Below, piece by piece: positions 9,975 to 19,768 of a stretch of DNA of 64,000 nt (position 1 is the first letter of the stretch; every line of letters begins with the position of its first letter). Origin of the DNA: an uncultured Clostridia bacterium (GTDB taxonomy: Bacteria; Bacillota; Clostridia; Lachnospirales; Anaerotignaceae); assembly GCA_944384265.1 (NCBI GenBank), contig CALWSR010000002.1, forward strand, positions 131,962-195,961. Reading direction: 5' to 3'. Below the pieces are notes generated by a model. The model did not search any database and had not been told where the DNA came from. It saw only the letters and a program-made list of their open reading frames with translations. The position numbers and the translations under genes were made by a program.

Positions 9975-10907
9975 TTACTGAATTGCTTTTGCAACCTCAT
10001 CAGCAAAGTTTTCTTCTTTTTTCTCAAGACCCTCGCCTGTTTCAAAACGAACATAACGTGTGATTTCGATTGGTGCGCCAATTTGCTTTGCAACAGAGTC
10101 CACATATTGTTTCACTGTCATATCACCATCTTTTACATAGGCCTGTTCTATCAAGCAAATTTCTTTCAATTCTTTTTTCAGTCTTCCTTCAATCATTTTT
10201 GCAATAATATTGTCTGGCTTTTTGGCATTTTTAGGGTCTTCTTTTGCCTGAACAGTCAAAATTTCTGTTTCCTTGTCAATAAATTCCTGTGGCACATCCT
10301 TTGTAGCAATAAACTGTGGGTTTAATGCTGCAATCTGCATAGCAATGTTTTTGCCCAGCTCTTCCAATGCGGCATCCTCTTTTTCACAAGCCAGCTCAAT
10401 GAGTACACCAATGCGTCCGCCGCCATGAATGTAAGAAACAAGGGCACCGCTGTTTTGTTTTGTATATCTTTCAAAACGTCTGATGTTAAGATTTTCACCA
10501 ATGACAGCAACCTGCTGGCTCAAAGCCTCTTTTACAGTAAAAGCTGTGTCAGATTCCCATTTTTCAGCAAAAAATTCGTCCATATTTGCCGCAGAAGAAT
10601 TTGCTGCTTGTTTTGCAACTTCAGCAACATAGTCACGGAATTTTTGATTTTTTGCAACAAAGTCTGTTTCAGAGTTTACTTCTACAATCGCACCCACTTT
10701 GTTGTCGTCAGACAAATAAATTTCCACAATCCCCTCTGCTGCAATTCTGCCTGCTTTCTTTGCAGACGCCGCAAGGCCTTTTTCTCTCAAAAGCTCCACA
10801 GCCTTGTCCATATCGCTGTTTGCTTCTTCCAATGCCTTTTTACAGTCCATCATGCCTGCGCCTGTCATTTCTCTAAGTTCTTTTACTTTTTTCATATCTA
10901 CTGCCAT
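9975..10907 (-). CDS. tsf: elongation factor Ts
   Basis: Guanine-nucleotide exchange factor for EF-Tu. The N-terminal UBA-like domain contains the diagnostic LREMTGAGMMDCKKAL (about residues 11-26), followed by the TDFVAKN motif of the exchange core (about 80-86) and a dimerisation domain. The 310-residue length is typical for Clostridia. GGAGG precedes the ATG. It follows rpsB after a hairpin with a T-run, the classical rpsB-tsf arrangement. Confidence 0.98.
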   Translation of the reverse strand: MAVDMKKVKELREMTGAGMMDCKKALEEANSDMDKAVELLREKGLAASAKKAGRIAAEGIVEIYLSDDNKVGAIVEVNSETDFVAKNQKFRDYVAEVAKQAANSSAANMDEFFAEKWESDTAFTVKEALSQQVAVIGENLNIRRFERYTKQNSGALVSYIHGGGRIGVLIELACEKEDAALEELGKNIAMQIAALNPQFIATKDVPQEFIDKETEILTVQAKEDPKNAKKPDNIIAKMIEGRLKKELKEICLIEQAYVKDGDMTVKQYVDSVAKQIGAPIEITRYVRFETGEGLEKKEENFADEVAKAIQ

Positions 10908-10952
10908 TGTTTAAACCTCCGTATTCTTTATCTGTGGGCCAGCTGTCCCATT

Positions 10953-10991
10953 TATCAAAAAAAAGCCTCAGCCCATTTCAGGCCAAGGCTT
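10953..10991 (-). terminator. intergenic attenuator between rpsB and tsf
   Basis: On the minus strand AAGCCTTGGCC, loop, GGCTGAGGCTT forms a strong stem with a small internal loop (10963-10991), followed by eight T residues. It would let ribosomal protein S2 be made in excess of EF-Ts. Confidence 0.85.
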
Positions 10992-11007
10992 GGGCATATG
11001 CCTATTT

Positions 11008-11748
11008 TTATTCAGCCACTGCTTCTTCCAATTCTGCTTCTGCTTCTGTTTGGCCGGCCATTTCTTCTCCCTGTCTGGATTCGATTACAGCGTCTGCAAT
11101 TTTGGAAGCAATTAATTTTACAGCTCTGATTGCATCATCATTTCCGGGAATCACAAAATCAATTTCTTCCGGGTCACAGTTTGTATCCACAATTGCCACA
11201 ATGGGAATGCCCAATGTGTGTGCTTCCTGAATTGCAATTCTTTCTTTTCTTGGGTCAACCACGAACATCACATCAGGAATTTTTGTCATTTCTTTGATAC
11301 CGCCCAGATTGTTTTCCAGCTTTTCTTTTTCGTGCAGCAATGCAGCCACTTCTTTTTTTGTCAACACATCAAATGTACCGTCTTCCTGCATTTGCTCCAA
11401 TTCTTTTAATCTTGCGATTCTTGTTTTAATTGTTGTAAAGTTTGTGAGCATACCACCCAGCCATCTCTGGTTTACATAGTACATACCACATCTTTCTGCT
11501 TCTTCTTTAATAGAATCCTGCGCCTGCTTTTTGGTACCTACAAAAAGAATTTCTCCTCCGTCTTTGATGATATCGCTGACAGCTGTGTAAGCATCATCCA
11601 CTTTTTTTACTGTTTTTTGCAGGTCAATGATGTAAATACCATTTCTTTCGGCAAAAATATATTCTGCCATTTTAGGGTTCCATCTTCTTGTCTGGTGGCC
11701 AAAATGCACACCTGCTTCTAATAATTGTTTCATAGAAATTACGCTCAT
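11008..11748 (-). CDS. rpsB: 30S ribosomal protein S2
   Basis: Small-subunit ribosomal protein. The sequence begins [20 protein letters not shown] and contains the conserved [17 protein letters not shown] and [12 protein letters not shown] segments; the acidic Glu/Ala-rich C-terminal tail is normal for the family. The reading frame is open 23 codons further upstream, but the ATG at 11748 has AAGGAGG 8 bases away and gives the standard N-terminus (246 residues). First gene of the translation operon; its promoter and leader are listed separately. Confidence 0.98.
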   Translation of the reverse strand: MSVISMKQLLEAGVHFGHQTRRWNPKMAEYIFAERNGIYIIDLQKTVKKVDDAYTAVSDIIKDGGEILFVGTKKQAQDSIKEEAERCGMYYVNQRWLGGMLTNFTTIKTRIARLKELEQMQEDGTFDVLTKKEVAALLHEKEKLENNLGGIKEMTKIPDVMFVVDPRKERIAIQEAHTLGIPIVAIVDTNCDPEEIDFVIPGNDDAIRAVKLIASKIADAVIESRQGEEMAGQTEAEAELEEAVAE

Positions 11749-11789
11749 AGTTTGTACCTCCTTGGTTTGTCCGCCCCATTTTCTCTGTG

Positions 11790-11825
11790 CTAAGCGACCT
11801 TTGCGTAAAAAAAGCACCGGCTTAG
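11790..11825 (-). promoter_or_regulatory. hairpin in the rpsB leader
   Basis: In the roughly 110-base leader between the promoter and rpsB, CTAAGC and GCTTAG (11820-11825 and 11790-11795) pair around a 24-base loop. S2 leaders in other bacteria bind S2 and repress their own operon, so this is a candidate autoregulatory site. I do not see a match to a specific described S2 leader class. Confidence 0.35.
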
Positions 11826-11862
11826 TGTATGAAAATAGGTGAGTTCTGTTTTTTTCTCAAGC

Positions 11863-11891
11863 ATTATATCATAGCTAAAAAAATATTACAA
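11863..11891 (-). promoter_or_regulatory. sigma-A promoter of the rpsB-tsf operon
   Basis: TTGTAA (11886-11891) and TATAAT (11863-11868) with a 17-base spacer on the minus strand, about 115 bases before rpsB. The -10 box is perfect and the spacing optimal, as expected for a ribosomal protein operon. Confidence 0.85.
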
Positions 11892-13032
11892 CTCTTTTAT
11901 TTTAGAAATTGTAATTTTTTTGTGTTAAAAACAAAAAATACTTTTTTAACCAAAGCTACAAAACGCTATTCACAGCCCAAAAGGCACAGCAGAGTATAGC
12001 AAGGCTTTTATCCATTTTATTTCAAAATTGCTGCTTTGCATTGCTTTATGTTGATGATATCTATATGAATTGGCACATGGCGAAAAAACATTTTCTCCAA
12101 AGCAAAAAATGGAATTTTCACTTCCATCCGCTCCTCTGTACTGCTCCTTTTCAAAGCAAATGAAGTTTTAGAGAAAGAAACGATAATTTTTTTCCATTGT
12201 TATAGATGGAAAAGGTTCCCAATTTCTCTGTTGCTTTTTTCAAACAAAATAACACCAATCCCATTGCTCTATTTTAAAACCTCCTGATTACAATAACATA
12301 TCATTTTTTATATAAACCCAACAAATTCAAAAAACTACAATTTCTTCCATCATAACAATATAACAAGCTGCATGGTTGTTATATTCTACTTTTTACTTAC
12401 TTCCCTTCTGCCCCCGCTTCATTTGACATGAAGCAATTTTTGTTTACAATAGATATCATGCCCCTCATATTTGTTATGACAAATGCCATATTTCATTTCT
12501 CTATCATACTTTGTATATATATTTTTTCAATATCTGAGGGAGCAGCAAAAAAAGCAGCTTTCTTATCCATTTTAATGGAATCGTAATGACAATATATATA
12601 AAATATGCTGACAATGGTTTGATTTTATTTATTGGATGAAATACCAATTTTAAAATATTCCAAAACAGCTTAAAACCATTGATTGCCGCTTCCATATTAC
12701 ATCACATTTGCTAAGCTGATATCTGTTTTACATTTTCATTCTCCATTGATTTGTAACATACTTACAATGCTTAGCAGCTTTGATTGTAAAATGAATTGTC
12801 ATATCTATACCGATTCTTTTTTCAAATTGGGGACTATTTCTTCTCTCCTTATTATTTTTATATATCTTTTTCATAATCATCACATGATTTATAAAATGCT
12901 TTTCTATTTTCCTTTTTTATATTTAAAATACCTTTATATTTAAAATACCTCGCTGCCATAAAAAAGAAAGCTCCTGTTTCTACAATAAAAATATTTAATA
13001 TTTATTGTATTATTATTTTTCACTTTTTTTAT
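11892..13032. other. gene-free stretch between topA and rpsB
   Basis: About 1.1 kb with no convincing gene. The only moderately long frame (minus, 12504-12695, 63 hydrophobic residues) lacks a ribosome site. In many Clostridia and Bacilli codY, sometimes with neighbours, lies between topA and rpsB; nothing like it is visible here. Bases 12228-12260 share a 30-odd-base near-identical segment with 31664-31697 in another gene-poor stretch, suggesting remnants of a dispersed repeat. Confidence 0.6.
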
Positions 13033-13063
13033 ATAAAAAAGGGTATCGTCCCCTTCGATACCC
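13033..13063 (-). terminator. terminator after topA
   Basis: Stem GGGTATCG / CGATACCC (13041-13048 and 13056-13063) followed on the minus strand by TTTTTT, just beyond the topA stop codon. Confidence 0.9.
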
Positions 13064-13076
13064 AAAACAGTTCCGT

Positions 13077-15200
13077 TTATTCTTCTTTTTCTTCCTTTTT
13101 TTCTTCTATATAACCACATTGCACATTGGAGCAAACGATTTTAGGATTTTTTCTTCCTTTTTCCTCCATATAGCTGCCGCAGCGAGGGCATTTTTCTCCT
13201 GTTGGTTTATTCCAAGACATAAAGCCGCATTCTGGATTGTTTTCACAGCCAAAATATTTTCTGCCCTTTTTTGTCTTTTTAATCAACACCTTTCCCCCAC
13301 ATTCAGGACAGGCCACACCGGCATCTTCATAAAAAGGCTTTGCATTTTGACACTCGGGAAAGCCGGGGCAAGCTAAAAATTTGCCATATCTTCCGTATTT
13401 TACCACCATATTTCTGCCGCATTTTTCACAGATAATGTCTGTCACTTCATCTTTAATATCAATTTTTTTCAGTTTTTCCTCCGCATCCAGCACTTCTTTA
13501 TGAAAAGGAGGATAAAACTCTCTTATAATCTGTTTCCATTCTCCTCTTCCCTCCTCCACCTCATCCAGCTTATCCTCCATATTTGCTGTAAAGCCAATGT
13601 CTACAATGTCAGCAAAATACCCTTTCATAATGTCGTTTACCGTTTCTCCCAATTCTGTGGGAAAAAGATTTTTGCCCTCCTTTGTAACATAATTTCTGGC
13701 TTGTATTGTGGTCAGTGTAGGTGCATAGGTGCTGGGACGCCCCACACCGATTTCTTCCAATGTTTTAATCAGAGAAGCGTCTGTAAATCTTGGAGGAGGC
13801 TGGGTAAAATGCTGTATTGCCTCTATATTTTGTTTCTCCAGCATTTGTCCCTGCTCCAGCTTGGGTATTTTTGCTGTTTCTTCTTCCTCTGTTTTGTTGT
13901 ATACCTTCAAAAACCCATCAAATTTTAATACAGAACCGCTTGTTCTAAAATAATACTGGTCGCTTTTTATTTTTACAGACAGTGTATCATACACTGCCGG
14001 ACTCATCTGACTGGCTATAAAACGCTCCCAAATCAGCTTGTATAATTTGTATTGGTCCTTTGAAAGGGAGTCTTTGATGGAATCCGGCGTTCTGTAAGCA
14101 CTGGTGGGGCGAATGGCCTCATGTGCATCCTGTGTTTTGCCCTTTGATTTATATATCACTCTTTCCGGATTGACATACTCCTTGCCATAAATTTCATTTA
14201 TAAATCCCACTGCCTGTTCATAAGCTTCGTCAGAAATGCGAAAAGAGTCTGTTCTGATATAAGAAACAAGTCCCACGGTACCTTCTCCCTTAACGTCCAC
14301 ACCTTCATAAAGCTGCTGCGCAATCATCATTGTTTTTTGGGTTGCCATATTCAAATATTTGCTGGCCTCCTGCTGTAATGTGCTGGTGGTAAAGGGTGCT
14401 ACCGGTTTTTTGATTCTACTTCCCTGTTTTACTTCTGTCACCAAAAAATCAGCTTTTTTTACAGCCTTTAAAACCACATCTGTCTGCTCTTTGTTCAAAA
14501 GCTCCAGCTTGCCCTTCTCTGTGCCATAAAACTTCGCTTCTATAGGCTTTTTTTGCTCATCCAGCAAATGGGCTGTAATACTCCAATATTCCTGTGGGAT
14601 AAAGCTGTTGATTTCTTCCTCTCTGTCACAAATCATTCTCAGTGCCACAGACTGCACCCGGCCTGCGCTCAGGCCTCTTTTCACCTTTTGCCAAAGCAAA
14701 TCGCTGATGCCATAGCCAATCATTCTGTCCAGCATTCTTCTGGCCTGCTGTGCATTTACCAGGTCCATGTCAATATCTCTGGCACCGGAAATGGATTTTT
14801 TAACAGCATTTTTTGTAATCTCGTTAAATGTAATGCGGCTGACAGGCTTATCCTCCAGCTTTAAAGCGTGCATCAAATGCCAGCTGATGGCTTCTCCTTC
14901 TCGGTCGGGGTCTGTTGCCAAATAAACCTTATCGGCTGATTTTGCTTCCTTTCTCAATTTGCTTAAAAGCTCGCCCTTGCCCCTTATGGTGATATATTTT
15001 GGCTCATAATCATGCTCCATATCAATGCCCAGCTGGCTTTTTGGAAAATCTCTTACATGCCCCATAGACGCCTCTATTTTGTAGGTATTTCCCAAAAACT
15101 TTTTGATTGTTTTTGCCTTTGCAGGAGATTCTACAATCACAAGATGTTTTTTTATATTTTTGGTTCTTTTTTGTTTTTTTGTTTCCTTTTCTGTCGGCAT
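13077..15200 (-). CDS. topA: DNA topoisomerase I
   Basis: Type IA topoisomerase relaxing negative supercoils. The N-terminal Toprim domain carries LVIVESPAKAKTI; the active-site tyrosine sits in GLVSYIRTDS (about residues 305-314). The C-terminus has three four-cysteine zinc ribbons beginning at CEKCG, CPECG and CPRCG, and ends in a Lys/Glu tail. About 707 residues, normal length. A GTG three codons upstream overlaps the AAGAGG ribosome site, so the ATG at 15200 is preferred. dprA ends 12 bases upstream, so the two are probably co-transcribed, a common dprA-topA pairing in this phylum. Confidence 0.97.
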   Translation of the reverse strand: MPTEKETKKQKRTKNIKKHLVIVESPAKAKTIKKFLGNTYKIEASMGHVRDFPKSQLGIDMEHDYEPKYITIRGKGELLSKLRKEAKSADKVYLATDPDREGEAISWHLMHALKLEDKPVSRITFNEITKNAVKKSISGARDIDMDLVNAQQARRMLDRMIGYGISDLLWQKVKRGLSAGRVQSVALRMICDREEEINSFIPQEYWSITAHLLDEQKKPIEAKFYGTEKGKLELLNKEQTDVVLKAVKKADFLVTEVKQGSRIKKPVAPFTTSTLQQEASKYLNMATQKTMMIAQQLYEGVDVKGEGTVGLVSYIRTDSFRISDEAYEQAVGFINEIYGKEYVNPERVIYKSKGKTQDAHEAIRPTSAYRTPDSIKDSLSKDQYKLYKLIWERFIASQMSPAVYDTLSVKIKSDQYYFRTSGSVLKFDGFLKVYNKTEEEETAKIPKLEQGQMLEKQNIEAIQHFTQPPPRFTDASLIKTLEEIGVGRPSTYAPTLTTIQARNYVTKEGKNLFPTELGETVNDIMKGYFADIVDIGFTANMEDKLDEVEEGRGEWKQIIREFYPPFHKEVLDAEEKLKKIDIKDEVTDIICEKCGRNMVVKYGRYGKFLACPGFPECQNAKPFYEDAGVACPECGGKVLIKKTKKGRKYFGCENNPECGFMSWNKPTGEKCPRCGSYMEEKGRKNPKIVCSNVQCGYIEEKKEEKEE

Positions 15201-15212
15201 AGACAACACCTC

Positions 15213-16304
15213 TTAACCTTCTCTAATATAACCTGACTGGGGCAGCTTACGGATATGCCCTGCAATTTCCAATAATGTTAATGAATATTGTATCTCTTGT
15301 ATATTTTTATGAAGCATTCTGCTAATGGTTTGAGCATCCACTGCTTCCTTTCCAATGCATTGATATACTTCCTTTTCTTCTTTTTGCATATTTTCAGCCA
15401 TGTGTTTTTGAAAGGCTTCTTTTTCTTCTTCTGTATAGGCAATCCCCAGTGCAAAAAGCACATCTTCAAATTCTGTAATGATGGGACAGCCCTGTTTAAT
15501 CAAATCATTTGTGCCTTCGCTAAGAGGACTTGTAACATTTCCCGGTACCACAAAAACCTCTCTGCCGTTTTCCAGTGCTTGGTCTGCTGTGATGAGTGTA
15601 CCGCTTCTTCTGCCTGCCTCCACCACAATGGTCATGGAAGAAAGACCACTGATAATACGATTTCTTTTTGGAAAATTTTTGCCAAAAGCAGCCATGCCCG
15701 GAGGATATTCTGACAACACACAGCCATTTTCTATAATACGCTCCATCAAATTTTTATGTTCCGCCGGATAACAAATATCCACTCCTGTACCCAGCACAGC
15801 AATGGTTTGCCCTCCTCCATCCAATACGCCCAAATGGGACATACCATCAATCCCTGTTGCCATACCGCTTACAATGACAATATTGGCTCCTGCCAAATCC
15901 TTTGCCAGCTTATATGCAACAGAAGCACCATACTGAGAGCATCTTCTTGCTCCCACAATGCTGACCTTATCTATATCATCATCTGGCAAAAATCCTTTTA
16001 TATAAAACCCTGCCGGCGGGTCATAAATTTGTTTCAGCAAATAGGGATATTTCGGGTTTTTGATGGATATAAAGCCAATATTTTTTTCTTCCAATTCTTC
16101 TATCCATTGTTCCAGCTGCTGGGGCTGCTTTGCATTTTCTATTTCTTTGCAGTGAACTATGCTAAGCCCCTTAACTTGCCTCAGCTCCTCTAAAGAAGCC
16201 TCCCAAACTGCCTGTGCCGTTTTAAAATGGTCTAATAACAATAATATTTTATGAACACCTATTTTAGGTATGCGAGAAAGCCACATCATATAATATTCTT
16301 CCAA
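15213..16304 (-). CDS. dprA: DNA-processing protein DprA
   Basis: Single-strand DNA binding protein that loads RecA on incoming DNA during transformation. The Rossmann-like DprA core runs from about residue 105, with SIVGARRCSQYG, SGMATGIDGMSHLG, GTGVDICYPAEH, SEYPPG and FPKRNRIISGLS all recognisable. An N-terminal helix-hairpin-helix region and a C-terminal winged-helix-like domain flank it. The ribosome site GGGAGGAGGG lies inside the longest frame, so translation most likely starts at the TTG at 16304 (363 residues). The divergently oriented comM-type gene nearby is also linked to transformation. Confidence 0.95.
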   Translation of the reverse strand: MEEYYMMWLSRIPKIGVHKILLLLDHFKTAQAVWEASLEELRQVKGLSIVHCKEIENAKQPQQLEQWIEELEEKNIGFISIKNPKYPYLLKQIYDPPAGFYIKGFLPDDDIDKVSIVGARRCSQYGASVAYKLAKDLAGANIVIVSGMATGIDGMSHLGVLDGGGQTIAVLGTGVDICYPAEHKNLMERIIENGCVLSEYPPGMAAFGKNFPKRNRIISGLSSMTIVVEAGRRSGTLITADQALENGREVFVVPGNVTSPLSEGTNDLIKQGCPIITEFEDVLFALGIAYTEEEKEAFQKHMAENMQKEEKEVYQCIGKEAVDAQTISRMLHKNIQEIQYSLTLLEIAGHIRKLPQSGYIREG

Positions 16305-16410
16305 TGTTTTCCCTCCTCCCAAATAGTTACCATAAACAAAATACGAAATCTATCATAAAGCTTTTTTTAAATAAATTCAACATAAATTTTTTAAAATTCT
16401 ATTTTTATAT

Positions 16411-16450
16411 AAAAAAAGGACTGTTTTGTTTTTTGAAACAAGTCCCTTTT
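16411..16450 (-). terminator. terminator after the lipoprotein gene
   Basis: GGACT...AGTCC stem extended by an A/T helix with a single bulge (16418-16445), flanked by an A-run and a T-run so that it could act on both strands. It lies just after the stop of the minus-strand lipoprotein gene. Confidence 0.7.
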
Positions 16451-16466
16451 TTGCCTTATTTTCACA

Positions 16467-17078
16467 TCATTTTATTTCCTTCCAAATAAAGCTGTCCACC
16501 ATTGCTCTGGCAGTTTGCTCTGCGTCCAAAACAGCTTCATTGTGAAAATCTGTCACCTGTACCAATATATGTGCTTTTTCTCCTGCAATATAATATTGTA
16601 TTGTTTTGACAGGTATTTCACTTTCTTTGTCATCTACCATAACACAAAATACATCATATCCATTTTTGGATGTAAAGCTTTCCGACACCACTAATTGATA
16701 TAATGGCTCTGTCAATTCCAGCTTCAACTGATACATCACAGCAGATGTAAATACATTGTATTCCTCTTTCGTATATTGATTTTCACGATATTCCACAGAA
16801 ATATTGGTTGTTTGGCTTGTAATATCCTCTCCTGCCTTTGTATAAAAGGAGCTGATATCATCAGACTGGCTTTCCAAAAGCGGCCATTGCTCTGAAACAT
16901 CATAGCTGCCAAATGTCCTTTCCTGGTGATATAGTGCTGTATTAGGCTCCTGCCGAGCATTTTGCTGCTGTTGCGTATTTTGCTGCTGTGTATTTTGCTG
17001 AGGCTGCCGGGTACAGCCGCTGAAAAAACATATTATCACAAAACAAAACAATACTCTCTTTTTTATTATTCGAATCAT
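16467..17078 (-). CDS. putative lipoprotein of unknown function
   Basis: 203 residues. A hydrophobic N-terminal signal ends in a lipobox (FSGC, about residues 19-22), followed by a Gln/Asn-rich low-complexity linker (about 25-42), so the mature protein should be anchored to the outer face of the membrane. The rest is a soluble domain of about 150 residues with no motif I recognise. It stands alone between dprA and the divergent comM-type gene; nothing ties it to competence beyond position. Confidence 0.75.
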   Translation of the reverse strand: MIRIIKKRVLFCFVIICFFSGCTRQPQQNTQQQNTQQQQNARQEPNTALYHQERTFGSYDVSEQWPLLESQSDDISSFYTKAGEDITSQTTNISVEYRENQYTKEEYNVFTSAVMYQLKLELTEPLYQLVVSESFTSKNGYDVFCVMVDDKESEIPVKTIQYYIAGEKAHILVQVTDFHNEAVLDAEQTARAMVDSFIWKEIK

Positions 17079-17152
17079 AGCTTCCTCCTATTCATTTTTT
17101 ATTATACTATCATAAAATACTATAAAATTCCATACATTCTGATTTCTTTTTG

Positions 17153-17181
17153 TTGAAAAAAGACAAATTTACTGCTATGAT
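17153..17181 (+). promoter_or_regulatory. promoter of the comM-type gene
   Basis: TTGAAA (17153-17158), 17-base spacer, TATGAT (17176-17181), 31 bases before the ATG of the YifB/ComM-like gene. Confidence 0.7.
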
Positions 17182-17211
17182 TGTAGAAGGGATGAAAAAG
17201 GAGGAATCAAA

Positions 17212-18744
17212 ATGCTTTCAAAAATAATAAGCAGTGGACTGTTGGGCATTGATGGATATTTGATAGATGTGGAAGTGGATTTAAGCAATGGTCTGCCTGC
17301 ATTTGACTTGGTGGGTCTGCCGGATTCTGCTGTAAAAGAATCCAGAGAAAGGGTTCGTACCGCCATCAAAAATTCCGGTTTTACATTTCCCATAAAACGT
17401 ATTACTGTCAATTTAGCTCCTGCCCATATGAAAAAAGAAGGACCGGCATTTGACCTGCCCATTGCCCTTGGTATATTATGCTCCATGGGTTTGTTTCCTA
17501 TATCCTCCTTAAAAAATACACTGATATTAGGGGAGCTTTCATTGGACGGCTCCATACGAAGCGTAAACGGTGTGCTGCCTATGGTATACCACGCAAAGCA
17601 AAGGGGAATTTCCCACTGTATTGTTCCCTTTGAAAATGCACAGGAGGCCGCCATTGTAAAGGGTATAGAGGTCTATCCCTTTGCTACCTTAATAGAGGCT
17701 GTTTCTTTTTTACAGCATAAAAAAGAGATGGCCCCCTTTACAATAGATCTAGCCTCTTTTTTTGCACAAAAAACAGAAGAAGGTCTAATGGATTTTTCGG
17801 AGGTGAAGGGACAGGAAAATGCCAAAAGAGCATTGGAAATTGCTGCCGGCGGCTATCATAATGTACTGCTCATTGGTCCTCCCGGCACAGGCAAAACAAT
17901 GCTGGCAAAAAGAATTGCTACCATTCTTCCCGATTTGACATTGGAAGAAAGTATTGAAATTACAAAAATATACAGTGTGGCTGGATTGCTCCAGTCCAAA
18001 AACACATTGATTCATAAAAGGCCATTCCGTTCTCCTCACCATACCATTTCTCCCTCTGCATTGACAGGAGGAGGCAGGATTCCTCGTCCGGGAGAAATTT
18101 CACTGGCTCACAACGGCATATTGTTTTTGGATGAGCTGCCGGAATTTCAAAGAAATGCACTGGAAATTATGCGTCAGCCCCTGGAGGATGGCAATGTCAC
18201 CATATCCCGTGTCAACGGCACATTGACCTATCCGGCTCATTTTATGCTGATTGCTGCCATGAACCCCTGCCCCTGCGGCTATTTGGGAGATAAAGAGCGG
18301 TGTCATTGTTCTTTTCACGAAATTTCAAAATATCATAATAAAATCAGCGGTCCTCTTTTAGACCGCATTGATTTAATGGTAGAACTGCCCTCTCTTTCTT
18401 ATGCCACATTGGAAAGTGCCTCCTATGGAGAGTCCTCTGCCCAAATCAAACAAAGAGTTTTGCAGGCACAGCAAATACAGCTGGAAAGGTATCAAAAAGA
18501 ACCCTTTTATTTCAACTCTCAGATGGGTGCAGTGGAAATTGAGCAGTATTGTCCCTTGGGCGCAAAGGAAAAAACACTGCTTCAGTCTGCATTTGACCAT
18601 ATGAATTTAAGCGCCAGGGCTTATCATAAAATATTAAAGGCCGCCCGTACCGTTGCCGATTTAGAAGGCAGTCAAAACATTTCTGCAAAGCATATTGCTG
18701 AGGTCATACAATACCGCTCTCTGGACAGAAAATATAAATTGTAG
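17212..18744 (+). CDS. comM: YifB/ComM family Mg-chelatase-like AAA+ ATPase
   Basis: Family of hexameric AAA+ helicase-like proteins; ComM promotes branch migration during integration of transforming DNA in Gram-negatives. The N-terminal Lon-protease-like domain (residues 1-170; PAFDLVGLPDSAVKESRERV) is followed by the ATPase with Walker A GPPGTGKT (about 222-229) and Walker B LFLDELPEF (about 305-313), a Cys cluster in NPCPCGYLGDKERCHC, and the C-terminal domain with ARAYHKILKAARTVADLEG. The 510-residue length is typical. GGAGG precedes the ATG. The symbol follows family usage; a role in transformation in this organism is inferred from dprA next door. Confidence 0.93.
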   Translation: MLSKIISSGLLGIDGYLIDVEVDLSNGLPAFDLVGLPDSAVKESRERVRTAIKNSGFTFPIKRITVNLAPAHMKKEGPAFDLPIALGILCSMGLFPISSLKNTLILGELSLDGSIRSVNGVLPMVYHAKQRGISHCIVPFENAQEAAIVKGIEVYPFATLIEAVSFLQHKKEMAPFTIDLASFFAQKTEEGLMDFSEVKGQENAKRALEIAAGGYHNVLLIGPPGTGKTMLAKRIATILPDLTLEESIEITKIYSVAGLLQSKNTLIHKRPFRSPHHTISPSALTGGGRIPRPGEISLAHNGILFLDELPEFQRNALEIMRQPLEDGNVTISRVNGTLTYPAHFMLIAAMNPCPCGYLGDKERCHCSFHEISKYHNKISGPLLDRIDLMVELPSLSYATLESASYGESSAQIKQRVLQAQQIQLERYQKEPFYFNSQMGAVEIEQYCPLGAKEKTLLQSAFDHMNLSARAYHKILKAARTVADLEGSQNISAKHIAEVIQYRSLDRKYKL

Positions 18745-19409
18745 CACACAACAAAACTGTAAGCTTGCCCTTGATTACAACGAAAATAAAACAAGAAATG
18801 CTTTTATAAAAATTTGATTGGAGCCTTCAAGGCTATCTTAGACAATCTTTTCATTTAAAAAAATCAGTTTGTTTCAAGCATTCCATAATGTATGCAGCAG
18901 CAGATATATGAGTGGAATAAGCTGTCTGATTCAAAAAAATCATGAAAAAGGGTTGATATAGATGTTTATAATGTAATAGATACAAGCTTTGTTTGACATC
19001 TAATGATGCCATATGTTTTCATAACACAAAATTCATGCAAATCGTATTTCCTTTGGCTTTACAAAAATATGATTTTGATTAGATGGCTTATCAGCACAAA
19101 ATTTATTTTTTTTCAAAAACGGTTTACAAACAGCATTGTGCTGACACTGCCATATAAAAAAATGGTATTTTTAACCATTGTATGTATGGCTTTTTACAGA
19201 GCATAACAAAAGTATTTTCATATCATTGCCCTGTCCTTTCATTGAAATAGGAAAATGGATTTTGGCAGATGTCTAACCTGCTGTACATGGCCTGATGGCC
19301 ATGTACAGCATATCATTGTACCACCAAAGGCTTCCCCCTGTTTTCATAAGCCTGCCAAAAAATGGTTTTACTTTTTTACAAATACTGATTGCAGTCAGTC
19401 AAGCATTTT
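18745..19409. other. gene-free stretch with a 13-bp perfect inverted repeat
   Basis: No convincing gene in 665 bases. The one clear signal is a perfect 13-bp inverted repeat, GCTGTACATGGCC / GGCCATGTACAGC, with a 4-base loop at 19280-19309. It has no T-run on either side, so it is not a standard terminator. Confidence 0.6.
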
Positions 19410-19640
19410 TTATTGTTCTATGGGAAGTACAAAGCTTTTTACAATTTGGTCATAGCAATTTTCGCACAAATCAAATGCATCTTTTCTGCCATCTTTTTGT
19501 GAAAAATATCCCCATTGTTTTTCAATATGCAAAAAGTCTGAAAAATATCCCTGTTGTTTTGTAATCTCTTTTCCGCAACAGTTACAAAGGACTTTTTCCA
19601 ATACTTCTTTTGTCGTTTCCACTGTTTTATATTGCTTCAT
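19410..19640 (-). CDS. small four-cysteine protein, probable zinc ribbon
   Basis: 76 residues with two cysteine pairs, CNCCGKEI (about residues 19-26) and CENCYDQIV (about 59-67), spaced as in a treble-clef or zinc-ribbon fold. The sequence between them is rich in aromatic and charged residues. A ribosome site AAGGGGG precedes the ATG at 19640. Small proteins of this shape are common in Firmicutes and mostly uncharacterised. I assign no function. It is convergent with nothing and stands alone. Confidence 0.7.
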   Translation of the reverse strand: MKQYKTVETTKEVLEKVLCNCCGKEITKQQGYFSDFLHIEKQWGYFSQKDGRKDAFDLCENCYDQIVKSFVLPIEQ

Positions 19641-19768
19641 TGTACAGTCCCCCTTTTGTTCTGTTCCGTGTTCTATTGTAGTGTATCACAGCTTTTTACT
19701 TTTTGCACTATTAAAACGCTGGTACATTTGTTAAAATAAAGGCAAATCAATACAGAAAGGACATGGAT

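Noticed and set aside
12504..12695. 63-residue hydrophobic frame on the minus strand
   Set aside because: No ribosome site and a composition expected from AT-rich non-coding DNA.
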